Shown here piece after piece: positions 42,180-51,747 of a DNA stretch of 64,000 nt. Numbering within the stretch: position 1 is the first letter of the stretch; each line of letters starts with the position of its first letter. Source of the stretch: Halobacillus_B rhizosphaerae (GTDB lineage Bacteria; Bacillota; Bacilli; Bacillales; Halobacillaceae); the NCBI RefSeq assembly GCF_046719735.1, contig NZ_JAUTWQ010000001.1, forward strand, positions 372,001 through 436,000, in the 5' to 3' direction. Made by a program: the position numbers and the translations under genes. The notes below the pieces were generated by a model. The model made no database searches. It was not told the origin of the DNA and was given only the letters and a program-made list of their open reading frames with translations.

Positions 42180-42197
42180 CCGGCACGATTTTTGCAC
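42180..42197 (+). promoter_or_regulatory. sigma-54 (-24/-12) promoter of the bkd operon
   Basis: CGGCACG-ATTT-TTGCAC matches the consensus TGGCACG-N4-TTGCA, with GG at 42182-42183 and GC at 42194-42195 exactly ten bases apart. It precedes ptb by about 25 bases and follows its activator gene. Confidence 0.9.
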
Positions 42198-42222
42198 TTG
42201 TCTAGAATGAAGAGGTGAACTA

Positions 42223-43125
42223 ATGAGAAGCTTAGATGAAATGATTGACCAGCTCAATAAAAAGAAACCTCAAACGGTCTCTGTAGCTCAGGCTGGAAGC
42301 CAGGAAGTATTAAAGGCAGTAAAACTTGCTGCTGAAGCAGGTATTGCCGAATTTATTTTAACTGGCAGCGCCGAAGATATCGAAAAAAAAGCTGAAACAA
42401 CCGGCCTGGACTTAAACCAGTCTGGTATAAGTGTTCAGGACTGTTCTGTAGAAGAAGCGGCGGCGCAAGCGGTAAAGGCCGTTCATAATCAGAAAGCTGA
42501 TGTTGTCATGAAAGGTCATATTGACACGAAGTCACTGCTGAAGCAGGTGCTTCATAAAGAGTATGGGTTACGTGGCGGAGGGATTTTATCTCATGTTTCG
42601 CTTTTTGAAATCCCCAACTATGATCGGTTGATTTTTTTAACGGACGCTGGGATGAACATTGCCCCTAGTCTTGAGGAAAAGGTCCAGATCATTGAAAATT
42701 CTGTTGCCGTAGCCAGACAAGCGGGATGGGAAAACCCTAAAGTTGCCCCTTTAGCGGCTGTGGAAGTTGTGAATCCATCCATGCCTGCGACTATGGATGC
42801 AGCCATTCTTACTCAAATGAATCGCAGAGGGCAAATTAAGAATTGTCTGATTGATGGACCGCTTGCTTTTGACAACGCCGTCGATCTTCGCGCGGCGGAA
42901 GAAAAAGGAATCCAATCAGAGGTTGCTGGAGCGGCCGATATTTTACTAGTTCCATCGATTGAAGCAGCAAATGCTTTATATAAATCATTTATGTATTTTG
43001 CCAATGCAAAAGTTGCCGCTGTGATTAGCGGGGCAAAAGCTCCTATTGTACTGACATCAAGAGCAGACACAGCAGAAAGTAAACTATATTCTTTAGCACT
43101 GGCCCTACATTCAACCAACAAATAG
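42223..43125 (+). CDS. ptb: phosphate butyryltransferase
   Basis: Ptb exchanges CoA for phosphate on butyryl-CoA or branched acyl-CoAs; with Buk it yields ATP. The 300-residue protein is of normal length for the PTA/PTB family. It has VVMKGHIDTKSLL near residue 90, a LTDAGMNI segment near 140 and a conserved C-terminal PIVLTSRAD. AGAGGTGAAC precedes the ATG. It is the first gene after the sigma-54 promoter. Confidence 0.94.
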   Translation: MRSLDEMIDQLNKKKPQTVSVAQAGSQEVLKAVKLAAEAGIAEFILTGSAEDIEKKAETTGLDLNQSGISVQDCSVEEAAAQAVKAVHNQKADVVMKGHIDTKSLLKQVLHKEYGLRGGGILSHVSLFEIPNYDRLIFLTDAGMNIAPSLEEKVQIIENSVAVARQAGWENPKVAPLAAVEVVNPSMPATMDAAILTQMNRRGQIKNCLIDGPLAFDNAVDLRAAEEKGIQSEVAGAADILLVPSIEAANALYKSFMYFANAKVAAVISGAKAPIVLTSRADTAESKLYSLALALHSTNK

Positions 43126-43137
43126 GAGGAATTTACA

Positions 43138-44232
43138 ATGGAAATATTCAAGTATATGAACCAATATGATTACGAGCAGTTAGTATTCTGCCAGGATGAA
43201 CAATCTGGACTAAAGGCGATTATTGCCATTCATGACACCACGCTTGGACCTGCTTTAGGAGGAACGCGGATGTGGACCTATGCTTCTGAAGAAGCGGCCA
43301 TTGAGGATGCTCTTCGTCTTGCCAAAGGAATGACCTATAAAAATGCAGCGGCCGGTTTAAACCTAGGCGGAGGTAAAACGGTGATCATTGGGGATCCTAA
43401 GAAAGATAAAAACGAAGCCATGTTCCGTGCTTTTGGACGGTTCATCCAAGGGCTGAATGGACGTTACATCACAGCGGAAGATGTAGGAACGACTGTACAG
43501 GATATGGATTTAATTCATGAAGAGACAGATTTCGTTACAGGAATTTCTCCTGCCTTCGGTTCATCCGGTAACCCATCTCCAGTTACCGCTTATGGTGTGT
43601 ACCGTGGTATGAAAGCTGCTGCGAAAGAAGGCTTTGGGTCCGATTCCCTTGAAGGTAAAACAGTAGCTGTTCAAGGTGTAGGAAATGTTGCCTTTACATT
43701 ATGCCGTCATCTTCATGAAGAAGGGGCCAAACTTATTGTTACAGACATTAATGAAGAAGCTGTTCAAAGAGCGGTGGAAGAGTTTGGAGCAGAAGCAGTA
43801 GGTACCGAAGAAATTTACGGTGTCGATTGTGACATTTATGCACCTTGTGCGCTGGGAGCCACGATTAATGACGACACGATCCCTCAGTTGAAGGCGAAAG
43901 TAATTGCAGGAGCTGCTAATAACCAACTGAAGGATACTCTTCATGGGGATATTCTTCATGAAAAAGGAATTGTCTATACTCCCGATTACGTAATTAATGC
44001 GGGCGGTGTCATTAATGTAGCTGATGAACTTCATGGATATAACAAAGACCGTGCAATGAAGCGCGTGGAAACTATCTACGACAATGTGTCTAGAGTCTTT
44101 GAAATTTCTCGCAGGGACAACATACCTACCTATAAAGCGGCTGACCGGATGGCGGAAGAACGTATTGATCGTTTACGCAATTCTCGCAGCCAGTTTTTGC
44201 AGAATGGTCATCATATTCTAAGCAGAAAATAA
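43138..44232 (+). CDS. bcd: leucine dehydrogenase (branched-chain amino acid dehydrogenase)
   Basis: Bcd oxidatively deaminates leucine, valine and isoleucine to 2-oxo acids with NAD. The 364-residue protein has the glycine-rich substrate region GPALGGTRMW, catalytic Lys in LAKGMTYKNAAAGLNLGGGK, and the NAD loop VQGVGNVAF near residue 180. AGGAGGAA precedes the ATG, 12 bases after ptb. Confidence 0.96.
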   Translation: MEIFKYMNQYDYEQLVFCQDEQSGLKAIIAIHDTTLGPALGGTRMWTYASEEAAIEDALRLAKGMTYKNAAAGLNLGGGKTVIIGDPKKDKNEAMFRAFGRFIQGLNGRYITAEDVGTTVQDMDLIHEETDFVTGISPAFGSSGNPSPVTAYGVYRGMKAAAKEGFGSDSLEGKTVAVQGVGNVAFTLCRHLHEEGAKLIVTDINEEAVQRAVEEFGAEAVGTEEIYGVDCDIYAPCALGATINDDTIPQLKAKVIAGAANNQLKDTLHGDILHEKGIVYTPDYVINAGGVINVADELHGYNKDRAMKRVETIYDNVSRVFEISRRDNIPTYKAADRMAEERIDRLRNSRSQFLQNGHHILSRK

Positions 44233-44257
44233 GGGAGAACAACGGAGGTCAAAGACT

Positions 44258-45343
44258 GTGCAAACCCATCGAATTCTAGTAATCAATCCAGGCTCTACAT
44301 CTACGAAGATCGGAGTCTTTGACAATGAAGAGGCTGTATTTGAGAAAACGATTCGTCATAAGCCGGAAGAAGTTAATCAATTTAAGCGTGTTATTGACCA
44401 ATACGAATTTCGAAAACAGGTAATATTAAACGTGCTTGATCAAGAGGGGATTAATATTAGTAAATTAAGTGCTGTCTGCGGACGGGGCGGACTGCTTCGT
44501 CCTATCGAGGGCGGCACTTATGAAGTGAATCAGGCTATGCTTGAGGATTTGAAAATCGGCTATAACGGAGAACACGCTTCTAACCTGGGAGGAATTATTG
44601 CCCATGAAATCGCAAAGGGACTGAATATAGGTGCCTATATTGTTGACCCTGTAGTCGTAGATGAATTAGCTGAAATTGCCAGGGTCTCCGGAGTCCCGGA
44701 AATCCCAAGAAAAAGTATTTTTCATGCCCTGAATCAAAAGGCCGTAGCCAGAAGAGCTGCACAGGATTTACATCAGTCTTATAATCAGTCCCGGCTAATT
44801 ATCACTCATATGGGTGGAGGCATTACTGTAGGGGCGCATGCAGGAGGGAAAGTAATTGATGTGAATAACGGTTTGCATGGAGATGGACCATTTTCCCCTG
44901 AACGCGCAGGAACGGTCCCTGCTGGTGATCTTGTATCGCTCTGTTTTTCAGGACAATACTATAGAGATGAGATTATGAAGAAGCTGGTAGGTCAAGGCGG
45001 CTTAATGGCTTATTTGGATACAAATGATGCGCGAGAAGTAGAAAAGATGATTTCTCACGGAGACAAGAAGGCAAAGTTGGTGTTTGATGCCATGGCTTAT
45101 CAAATTGCCAAAGAGATTGGCAGTATGAGTACAGCCTTAGAAGGCAAAGTTGATGCCATTGTTCTGACAGGAGGACTCGCTTACGGTAAGTCATTTACAC
45201 AAGAAATCTCCAAGCGGGTTCAATGGATTGCCGATGTTCTTATTTATCCGGGTGAAAATGAGTTAGAAGCTTTAAATGAGGGAACGCTGCGGGTATTAAA
45301 TAAAGAAGAAATACCGAAGCAATATCCTAATTTTGCTGAATAG
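44258..45343 (+). CDS. buk: butyrate kinase (branched-chain fatty acid kinase)
   Basis: Buk converts acyl phosphates to the free acid with ATP formation, or the reverse. The 361-residue ASKHA-fold protein has the phosphate-1 loop LVINPGSTSTKIGVFDNE, THMGGGITVGAH near residue 185, and the adenosine motif LTGGLAYGK near 305. The start is GTG after AACGGAGG. Its place in the operon links degradation of branched amino acids to energy yield and fatty-acid precursor supply. Confidence 0.95.
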   Translation: MQTHRILVINPGSTSTKIGVFDNEEAVFEKTIRHKPEEVNQFKRVIDQYEFRKQVILNVLDQEGINISKLSAVCGRGGLLRPIEGGTYEVNQAMLEDLKIGYNGEHASNLGGIIAHEIAKGLNIGAYIVDPVVVDELAEIARVSGVPEIPRKSIFHALNQKAVARRAAQDLHQSYNQSRLIITHMGGGITVGAHAGGKVIDVNNGLHGDGPFSPERAGTVPAGDLVSLCFSGQYYRDEIMKKLVGQGGLMAYLDTNDAREVEKMISHGDKKAKLVFDAMAYQIAKEIGSMSTALEGKVDAIVLTGGLAYGKSFTQEISKRVQWIADVLIYPGENELEALNEGTLRVLNKEEIPKQYPNFAE

Positions 45344-45357
45344 AAAGGAGATTAAGT

Positions 45358-46779
45358 ATGGCTCAAGAATATGATTTAGTCGTATTAGGCGGAGGGACCG
45401 GTGGTTATGTAGCGGCCATTCGTGCTTCTAAATTAGGTTTAAAAGTAGCAATCGTTGAAGCAAGGGAGTTAGGCGGTACATGCCTCCACCGAGGATGTAT
45501 ACCATCTAAGGCTTTGCTGCGCAGTGCAGAAGTTTTCCGCCAGACTAAAGAAGCGGACCAATTCGGAGTTTCAACACAAACACCAACGCTGAATTTTCCA
45601 AAAGTACAGGAAAGAAAGCAGTCGATTGTGGACACATTACATAAAGGTGTTCAAGGGTTAATGAAGAAAGGTAAAATTGATGTTTTTGAGGGGTTTGGCC
45701 GGATATTAGGTCCCTCCATATTTTCGCCAACGGCAGGCACTATTTCAGTGGAAATGAACAATGGTGAAGAGAATGAAATGCTCATCCCAAAAAACGTTCT
45801 TGTGGCAACCGGTTCAAGCCCTAAATCACTGCCGGGGCTTGATATTGACGAACAGTACGTCATGACTTCCGATGAAGCTCTTAATATGAAGGAACTCCCT
45901 GCATCCATAATTATTATCGGCGGCGGAGTTATTGGAATTGAGTGGGCATCTATGCTGGCTGATTTCGGAGTAGAAGTAACAGTTTTAGAATATTTGCCTC
46001 ATATTCTGCCAACGGAAGACCAAGACGTTTCTAAAGAGCTGACAAAGCAAATGAAGAAAAAAGGGGTCAACATTGTAACTGGTGCGAAAGTGCTGGCTGA
46101 TTCTGTAGAGAAAAGTGAAGGCGTTTCCATTCAAGCTGAAGTTGCTGGAACAACGGAAACGTATCAAGCAGATCGAATGCTTGTTTCTGTGGGACGTGCT
46201 GCTAATGTTAAAAATATTGGTCTGGAAAACACTACGATTGAAGTTGAAGACGGTTTTATCCAAACCAATAAGTATTACCAAACGAAAGAAAGCCACATCT
46301 ATGCGATAGGAGATGTAATAGGCGGAATGCAGTTAGCGCACGTAGCCTCACACGAAGGCATGATTGCAGTAGAGCATATGGCAGATCAACTGCCTCATCC
46401 TTTAAATCCAGACCATATTCCCACTTGTATTTACTCAAGCCCTGAAGTGGCTAGTGTAGGCTTAACGGAGCAGCAAGCTGAGGAACAGGGATATGAAATT
46501 AAAACCGGCAAATTTTCTTTTCAAGCAATAGGGAAAGCCCTAGTTTATGGAGAGACTGACGGTTTTGTGAAAATTATTGCTGACAAGCACTCGGATGATT
46601 TGCTTGGCGTTCATATGGTGGGTCCGCATGTCACGGATATGATTTCAGAAGCCGGACTTGCAAAAGTTTTAGATGCCACACCTTGGGAAATTGCAGAAAG
46701 CATACATCCTCACCCAACGCTCGCTGAAGCTATTGGCGAAGCGGCAATGGCTGTAGATGGAAACCAGATACATGGCTAA
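45358..46779 (+). CDS. lpdV: dihydrolipoamide dehydrogenase E3 of the branched-chain complex
   Basis: LpdV reoxidises the lipoyl group of BkdB with NAD. The 473-residue flavoprotein has the FAD loop GGGTGGYVAAIRA, the redox disulfide in GGTCLHRGCIPSKALL (usual form GGTCLNxGCIPSK), and the NAD motif GGGVIGIEWA near residue 182. The C-terminal active-site HPHPTLAEAIGEA is near 450. AAAGGAG precedes the ATG. Confidence 0.95.
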   Translation: MAQEYDLVVLGGGTGGYVAAIRASKLGLKVAIVEARELGGTCLHRGCIPSKALLRSAEVFRQTKEADQFGVSTQTPTLNFPKVQERKQSIVDTLHKGVQGLMKKGKIDVFEGFGRILGPSIFSPTAGTISVEMNNGEENEMLIPKNVLVATGSSPKSLPGLDIDEQYVMTSDEALNMKELPASIIIIGGGVIGIEWASMLADFGVEVTVLEYLPHILPTEDQDVSKELTKQMKKKGVNIVTGAKVLADSVEKSEGVSIQAEVAGTTETYQADRMLVSVGRAANVKNIGLENTTIEVEDGFIQTNKYYQTKESHIYAIGDVIGGMQLAHVASHEGMIAVEHMADQLPHPLNPDHIPTCIYSSPEVASVGLTEQQAEEQGYEIKTGKFSFQAIGKALVYGETDGFVKIIADKHSDDLLGVHMVGPHVTDMISEAGLAKVLDATPWEIAESIHPHPTLAEAIGEAAMAVDGNQIHG

Positions 46780-46800
46780 GCAACTAAAGGAGGGATTCAC

Positions 46801-47793
46801 ATGGCTAAAAATCGCCATAAGTCACTAGGTTTAAGTGACGACCAAGTATTAGATATGTTCCGTACAATGTTACTTGCTAGAAAGATTGACGAACGGATGT
46901 GGCTGCTCAACCGTGCAGGGAAGATTCCATTTGTGATTTCATGTCAAGGGCAGGAAGCTGCTCAAGTAGGGGCATCTTATGCGCTTGATAGGGATAAGGA
47001 TTACGCCCTGCCTTACTACCGCGATATGGGTGTGGTCTTATCCTTTGGGATGACGGTGCAAGATTTAATGTTATCCGGTTTTGCTAAAGCGGAAGATCCA
47101 AATTCAGGCGGACGTCAAATGCCTGGCCACTTTGGACAAAAGAAAAATCGCATCGTAACGGGTTCTTCACCGGTCACCACTCAAGTGCCGCACGCTGTTG
47201 GCATCGCCTTAGCCGCGAAAATGGAGAAAAAAGATATTGTTTCCCTCGTCACGTTTGGGGAAGGATCTTCTAACCAAGGAGATTTCCATGAAGGGGCTAA
47301 CTTTGCTGGGGTTCATAAATTGCCGGTTATCTTCATGGTGGAGAATAATAAATATGCCATATCTGTGCCTGTATCTAAACAGCTTGCCTGTGAAAAGGTA
47401 TCGGATCGGGCCATTGGCTACGGAATGCCTGGGCATACCGTTGATGGAAATGATCCGCTCGCTGTATATGAAGTGGTTAAAGAAGCTGCAGAGCGAGGAC
47501 GAAGAGGAGAAGGCCCGACTTTGGTCGAAGCTGTCTCTTACCGACTGACTCCACACTCCAGCGATGATGATGATCGTACCTATCGCGAAAAAGATGAAGT
47601 AGATGAAGCGAAGAAAAAAGACTCAATTGTTACGTTTGCGAACTACTTACGTGAACAGAATATTTTAACAGAAGAGAAAGAAACCGAATTAAATGAAGAA
47701 ATCAATCATTTGGTCAATGAGGCAACAGAATATGCTGAGAATGCAGAGTATGCTGATGCCGAATCCGCATTGAACTTTGTATATGAAGAGTAA
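46801..47793 (+). CDS. bkdAA: 2-oxoisovalerate dehydrogenase E1 alpha subunit
   Basis: The alpha subunit decarboxylates branched 2-oxo acids using thiamine diphosphate. The 330-residue protein has the ThDP motif with GEGSSNQGDFHEGANFA and ENNKYAISVP, and the phosphorylation-loop-like YRLTPHSSDDDDRTYR near residue 250. AAAGGAGGG precedes the ATG; bkdAB begins 15 bases after its stop. Confidence 0.96.
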   Translation: MAKNRHKSLGLSDDQVLDMFRTMLLARKIDERMWLLNRAGKIPFVISCQGQEAAQVGASYALDRDKDYALPYYRDMGVVLSFGMTVQDLMLSGFAKAEDPNSGGRQMPGHFGQKKNRIVTGSSPVTTQVPHAVGIALAAKMEKKDIVSLVTFGEGSSNQGDFHEGANFAGVHKLPVIFMVENNKYAISVPVSKQLACEKVSDRAIGYGMPGHTVDGNDPLAVYEVVKEAAERGRRGEGPTLVEAVSYRLTPHSSDDDDRTYREKDEVDEAKKKDSIVTFANYLREQNILTEEKETELNEEINHLVNEATEYAENAEYADAESALNFVYEE

Positions 47794-47808
47794 GGAGGGG
47801 GAGTAATT

Positions 47809-48792
47809 ATGGCAGTTATTTCTTATATTCAAGCCGTCACTCAAGCTTTGAGAGAAGAAATGCAGCGAGATGAGAAGGTATTTGTGCTGGGAGAAGATGT
47901 TGGGAAACGCGGAGGAGTATTTCGCGCAACTGATGGACTTTATGATGAATTCGGCGAAGATAGAGTCCTTGATACACCACTGGCCGAGTCAGCAATCGCA
48001 GGCGTCGGAATTGGTGCTGCAATGTATGGAATGCGCCCAGTAGCTGAAATGCAGTTCGCAGACTTTATTATGCCTGCTGTGAACCAAATCATTTCAGAGG
48101 CAGCCAAAACCAGGTATCGTTCGAACAATGATTGGAGTGTACCTATGACCATCCGTGCTCCTTATGGCGGAGGAGTTCATGGTGCGCTTTACCATTCTCA
48201 ATCAGTTGAAGCGGTATTTGCCAATCAGCCTGGGTTGAAAATAGTCATGCCATCTACACCCTATGACGTAAAAGGGTTATTAAAAGCTTCCATACGTGAT
48301 AATGATCCTGTTTTATTCTTTGAGCATAAACGAGCATACCGTTTAATAAAGGGAGAAGTTCCTGATGAAGAATACACACTTCCAATTGGGAAGGCCGATG
48401 TAAAACGAGAGGGTTCTGATATTACTGTTATTACCTATGGCCTATGTGTGCATTTTGCCCTGCAGGCAGCAGAAAAGCTTGCTGAAGAAGGAATTGATGC
48501 TCATATTCTTGACTTAAGAACGGTCTATCCGTTAGATCAGGAAGGGATTATAGAGGCAGCGAAGAAAACAGGTAAGGTGTTATTAGTAACGGAAGATAAT
48601 AAAGAAGGCGGAATTATTTCAGAGGTATCTGCGATCATTAGTGAAAACTGTCTGTTCGATCTGGACTCTCCAATAAAACGTTTAGCTGGTCCTGATATTC
48701 CTTCCATGCCTTATGCCCCGACTATGGAAAAATACTTTATGATGAATCCTGACAAAGTTGAAAAAGCGATGCGAGATCTAGCTGAATTTTAA
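47809..48792 (+). CDS. bkdAB: 2-oxoisovalerate dehydrogenase E1 beta subunit
   Basis: The beta subunit completes the E1 heterotetramer. The 327-residue protein has GEDVGKRGGVFRAT, DTPLAESAIAGVGIGAAM and the HSQSVEA region near 125. The C-terminal transketolase domain contains DLRTVYPLDQE. AAGGAGGGGG precedes the ATG. Its product feeds branched acyl groups to BkdB, for energy and for anteiso/iso fatty-acid primers. Confidence 0.96.
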   Translation: MAVISYIQAVTQALREEMQRDEKVFVLGEDVGKRGGVFRATDGLYDEFGEDRVLDTPLAESAIAGVGIGAAMYGMRPVAEMQFADFIMPAVNQIISEAAKTRYRSNNDWSVPMTIRAPYGGGVHGALYHSQSVEAVFANQPGLKIVMPSTPYDVKGLLKASIRDNDPVLFFEHKRAYRLIKGEVPDEEYTLPIGKADVKREGSDITVITYGLCVHFALQAAEKLAEEGIDAHILDLRTVYPLDQEGIIEAAKKTGKVLLVTEDNKEGGIISEVSAIISENCLFDLDSPIKRLAGPDIPSMPYAPTMEKYFMMNPDKVEKAMRDLAEF

Positions 48793-48809
48793 TATAAGGA
48801 GGAATTCCT

Positions 48810-50138
48810 GTGGGATTAGAGAAAATAAACATGCCTCAGCTTGGTGAAAGTGTCACAGAAGGCACGATCAGCACTTGGCTTGTCCAGCCAGGGGACAAGA
48901 TTAATAAGTATGATCCGATAGCTGAAGTTATGACAGATAAAGTAAATGCTGAAGTTCCTTCGTCTTTTACCGGTGTCATTAAAGATTTAGTGGCAAGTGA
49001 AGGAGATACAATAGCTGTAGGGGACCTTATGTGTCATATTGAAGTGGAAGGCGGAGGGGCAGCATCACCTTCCGAACCAACTTCTGAACCAAAGGAGAAG
49101 GCTCAACAGGAAACAGCCGGTAAAGAGCAGTCGAAGGAAAAACCTGAATCCTCAGCAGCAAAGCAATCGGGGAACAAGGCGAATAAGAAAAGGTACTCTC
49201 CTGCAGTGATGACTCTTGCCCAGGACCACGAAATCGACTTGAATCAAGTGGATGGATCAGGGAGAGGCGGCCGAATTACTCGTAAGGATATTGAAAAGAT
49301 TATCGAGAGCGGAGACATTCCAAAAGCTGGGCAAAATCAACCAACAGAGCAAGCAGTTGTTGATGAACAGCCTGCTCAGTCTGCAAATCAAGCTCCTGCT
49401 GCTCCGCAAACATCTGTCCCAAATGTACAGGCTGGTGAAGGAGATAAAGAAATTCCTGTTACAGGTGTACGTAAAGCCATAGCTTCTAACATGGTGAAAT
49501 CGACTTCAGAGATTCCTCATGCTTGGATGATGGTAGAAGTAGATGTAACGAACCTTGTTAATCTGCGAAATGCTAAGAAAACCCAATTTAAAGAAAATGA
49601 AGGATACAGTCTTACTTACTTTGCATTCTTCGTTAAAGCTGTAGCGCAGGCGTTGAAAGAATACCCTCAATTAAACAGCTCGTGGGCTGGAGATAAGATT
49701 ATCCAGCGGAAAGCGATAAATTTAAATATAGCTGTTGCCAAAGAGGATCAACTGTTTGTTCCAGTCATCCGCGATGCAGATGAAAAAAGCATTAAAGGAA
49801 TCGCCAAAGATATTACTGAATTAGCTGGAAAAGCTCGTCAAGGTAAATTAACATCTAAAGATATGGAAGGCGGAACCTTTACCGTAAATAATACGGGTTC
49901 ATTTGGTTCTGTACAATCTATGGGTGTGATTAACCATCCGCAAGCGGCTATACTGCAAGTAGAATCTATCGTGAAAAAGCCTGTCTACCAAAATGGCATG
50001 TTTGGTCCGAGAGACATGGTGAACTTATGTTTATCTCTAGACCATCGTGTGCTGGACGGGCTTGTGGCGGGGAATTTCCTTGCACGAGTGAAAGAAATCT
50101 TAGAGAAAATGTCTGAAGAAACGACTTCGATTTATTAA
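48810..50138 (+). CDS. bkdB: branched-chain 2-oxo acid dehydrogenase E2 (lipoamide acyltransferase)
   Basis: E2 is the core of the complex and transfers acyl groups to CoA. The 442-residue protein has one lipoyl domain with acceptor Lys44 in VMTDKVNAE, an Ala/Pro/Glu-rich linker and a peripheral subunit-binding domain (about 128-165, YSPAVMTLAQDHEIDL). A second linker leads to the catalytic domain, with DHRVLDGLVAG near 410. The start is GTG after AAGGAGGAA. The terminator follows and ends the operon. Confidence 0.96.
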   Translation: MGLEKINMPQLGESVTEGTISTWLVQPGDKINKYDPIAEVMTDKVNAEVPSSFTGVIKDLVASEGDTIAVGDLMCHIEVEGGGAASPSEPTSEPKEKAQQETAGKEQSKEKPESSAAKQSGNKANKKRYSPAVMTLAQDHEIDLNQVDGSGRGGRITRKDIEKIIESGDIPKAGQNQPTEQAVVDEQPAQSANQAPAAPQTSVPNVQAGEGDKEIPVTGVRKAIASNMVKSTSEIPHAWMMVEVDVTNLVNLRNAKKTQFKENEGYSLTYFAFFVKAVAQALKEYPQLNSSWAGDKIIQRKAINLNIAVAKEDQLFVPVIRDADEKSIKGIAKDITELAGKARQGKLTSKDMEGGTFTVNNTGSFGSVQSMGVINHPQAAILQVESIVKKPVYQNGMFGPRDMVNLCLSLDHRVLDGLVAGNFLARVKEILEKMSEETTSIY

Positions 50139-50149
50139 ATCCATAAGAC

Positions 50150-50194
50150 AACCCGAATGGCGGTATGTTTAATGCGCCATTCGGGTTTTTTTTG
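50150..50194 (+). terminator. terminator of the bkd operon
   Basis: AACCCGAATGGCG pairs exactly with CGCCATTCGGGTT, followed by eight or more T residues. Confidence 0.95.
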
Positions 50195-50298
50195 TCCAGC
50201 TCTATAGTGAAATACCTTCCTTTAAATATTCTGACGGAATGATCTTAATTTTCAATAATGCGGACGTGTGCAATATTTATTTTAGCGAGAGCAATTTC

Positions 50299-51177
50299 CT
50301 ATGACTTGCTGCTATGAAGCGATTTATAGAAATCATAAATGGCAGAGAAATCAACGTTTCCGTACCCATTACCATTTGCCTCTGCGTATAATTCTTTCAT
50401 TACGTTGGTTATTTTCAATTCCTTTTCTTCTTCATTTCCTGATAATGAAGCTAGATGAAGATCTTTATACATATTCTTTAAAGCGAACTCTTCTTCATAG
50501 TGATTGTCTCTTAATTTATCAGCTTTCATTTTAAGAAACGGAGCGGAAACAGGCATATTTGGCAGCGTATCCAGCAGAAAATCTTTCGAGAGCCCCAATT
50601 GTTCTCCAAGCACCATCCCTTCAGCAAAAGTCGCCATGTTCGATGCAAGCATTAAATTAACCACCATTTTAAAGGAGGTTCCGTGACTCACCGGGCCAAC
50701 ATGCATGGTTTTCTTTCCCATGATTTCCGTATAGGGAGATAGTACAGATATATCTTGTTCCTCACCACCCGCAAGAAACACAAGTTGTCCCTGCTCTGCG
50801 GGACCTTTTGAGCCTGCGACGGGAGCATCCGCAAACCTGACATCAAGTTTCATTGCATGCTCACTTGCTTTTCTGGAAAACTCTGGGTTGACTGTGCTGG
50901 AATCGACCCAGAGGGAACCAGGTTTCATGGACTGGACGAAACCATCATCGCTTAAGGCAGTGGATTCGACTGCTTCTGGACCGGTCAGCATCGTAAATAC
51001 TAAGTCTGCTTTTTCAACCGCTTCGTGGATCGTAGGTTTAAACTGAGCTCCCATCTCAATGAGTGGATCAGCTTTCTCTTTAGTTCGATTAAAGACAATA
51101 AGATCGACCTTGTTTTTTAGTAAATTTGCTGCCATGGCATGTCCCATCACGCCAAGTCCAATAAACGTCACATTCAT
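50299..51177 (-). CDS. NAD(P)-dependent beta-hydroxyacid dehydrogenase (3-hydroxyisobutyrate dehydrogenase family)
   Basis: The 292-residue protein has the dinucleotide loop GLGVMGHAMAANL at the N-terminus, the substrate-binding DAPVAGSKGPAEQG near residue 117 and the catalytic Lys in GTSFKMVVNL near 168. A C-terminal all-helical domain completes the fold. It could oxidise 3-hydroxyisobutyrate from valine degradation, which would suit its place next to the bkd operon, but family members vary in substrate. A stop-proximal terminator is not obvious. GAGGAGGAG lies upstream of the ATG. Confidence 0.85.
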   Translation of the reverse strand: MNVTFIGLGVMGHAMAANLLKNKVDLIVFNRTKEKADPLIEMGAQFKPTIHEAVEKADLVFTMLTGPEAVESTALSDDGFVQSMKPGSLWVDSSTVNPEFSRKASEHAMKLDVRFADAPVAGSKGPAEQGQLVFLAGGEEQDISVLSPYTEIMGKKTMHVGPVSHGTSFKMVVNLMLASNMATFAEGMVLGEQLGLSKDFLLDTLPNMPVSAPFLKMKADKLRDNHYEEEFALKNMYKDLHLASLSGNEEEKELKITNVMKELYAEANGNGYGNVDFSAIYDFYKSLHSSKS

Positions 51178-51267
51178 AATACTCCTCCTCTAACTAAAAT
51201 AAACTTTAATTTTCAATTTGCTTCTTTATTGTATACTCTTTTCAAATATAGGAAAAAAGCTTTTTGT

Positions 51268-51747
51268 CTAATCGATAGGATCCACTGCTTTACCGTAGCG
51301 AATGACATCAAAAACTGCCATACCATCACTTGGTTTCCCTTCTCCATTTCTATAGGGAAAGAGCGAAAAGAATATAAAGTAAATGGAGAAGTAAGCATAT
51401 TGATAGAAAAATAAAGTGACCGGAAGGATGTTCGCGCTCATTAATGAATTTAAAATAAGAATCACAAGCAGATTAAATCCACTTCCGGCAAGATAGATGG
51501 CAACATGAGCCCAGGTTTTATTGTAAGTAAGAGCTTCATATTGACACCATCCCTCCATGAAATACTTTCGCTTTATTTCGAGGGGGCCAATGTGAAACAG
51601 AGTTTCTCCAGTCCCTATACAAAACTTTACTTTCCCTCCGAATAGTCTGGCTACACATACATGTCCTGCTTCATGGACTAGGGTAACAATTGGTAAAATA
51701 ATAAAGAAGTTTATGAAAAACATAGGGATGTCACTTAACGTAAACAT
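51268..51747 (-). CDS. M50-like membrane metalloprotease domain protein
   Basis: The 159-residue protein has three to four membrane helices, with the zinc motif HEAGH near residue 25 in the first, as in site-2 protease-like proteins. The second M50 motif is not clear, so activity is uncertain. The start at 51747 follows GGAGG. It stands alone and resembles small peptidase-like proteins of unknown role in Bacillaceae. Confidence 0.65.
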   Translation of the reverse strand: MFTLSDIPMFFINFFIILPIVTLVHEAGHVCVARLFGGKVKFCIGTGETLFHIGPLEIKRKYFMEGWCQYEALTYNKTWAHVAIYLAGSGFNLLVILILNSLMSANILPVTLFFYQYAYFSIYFIFFSLFPYRNGEGKPSDGMAVFDVIRYGKAVDPID

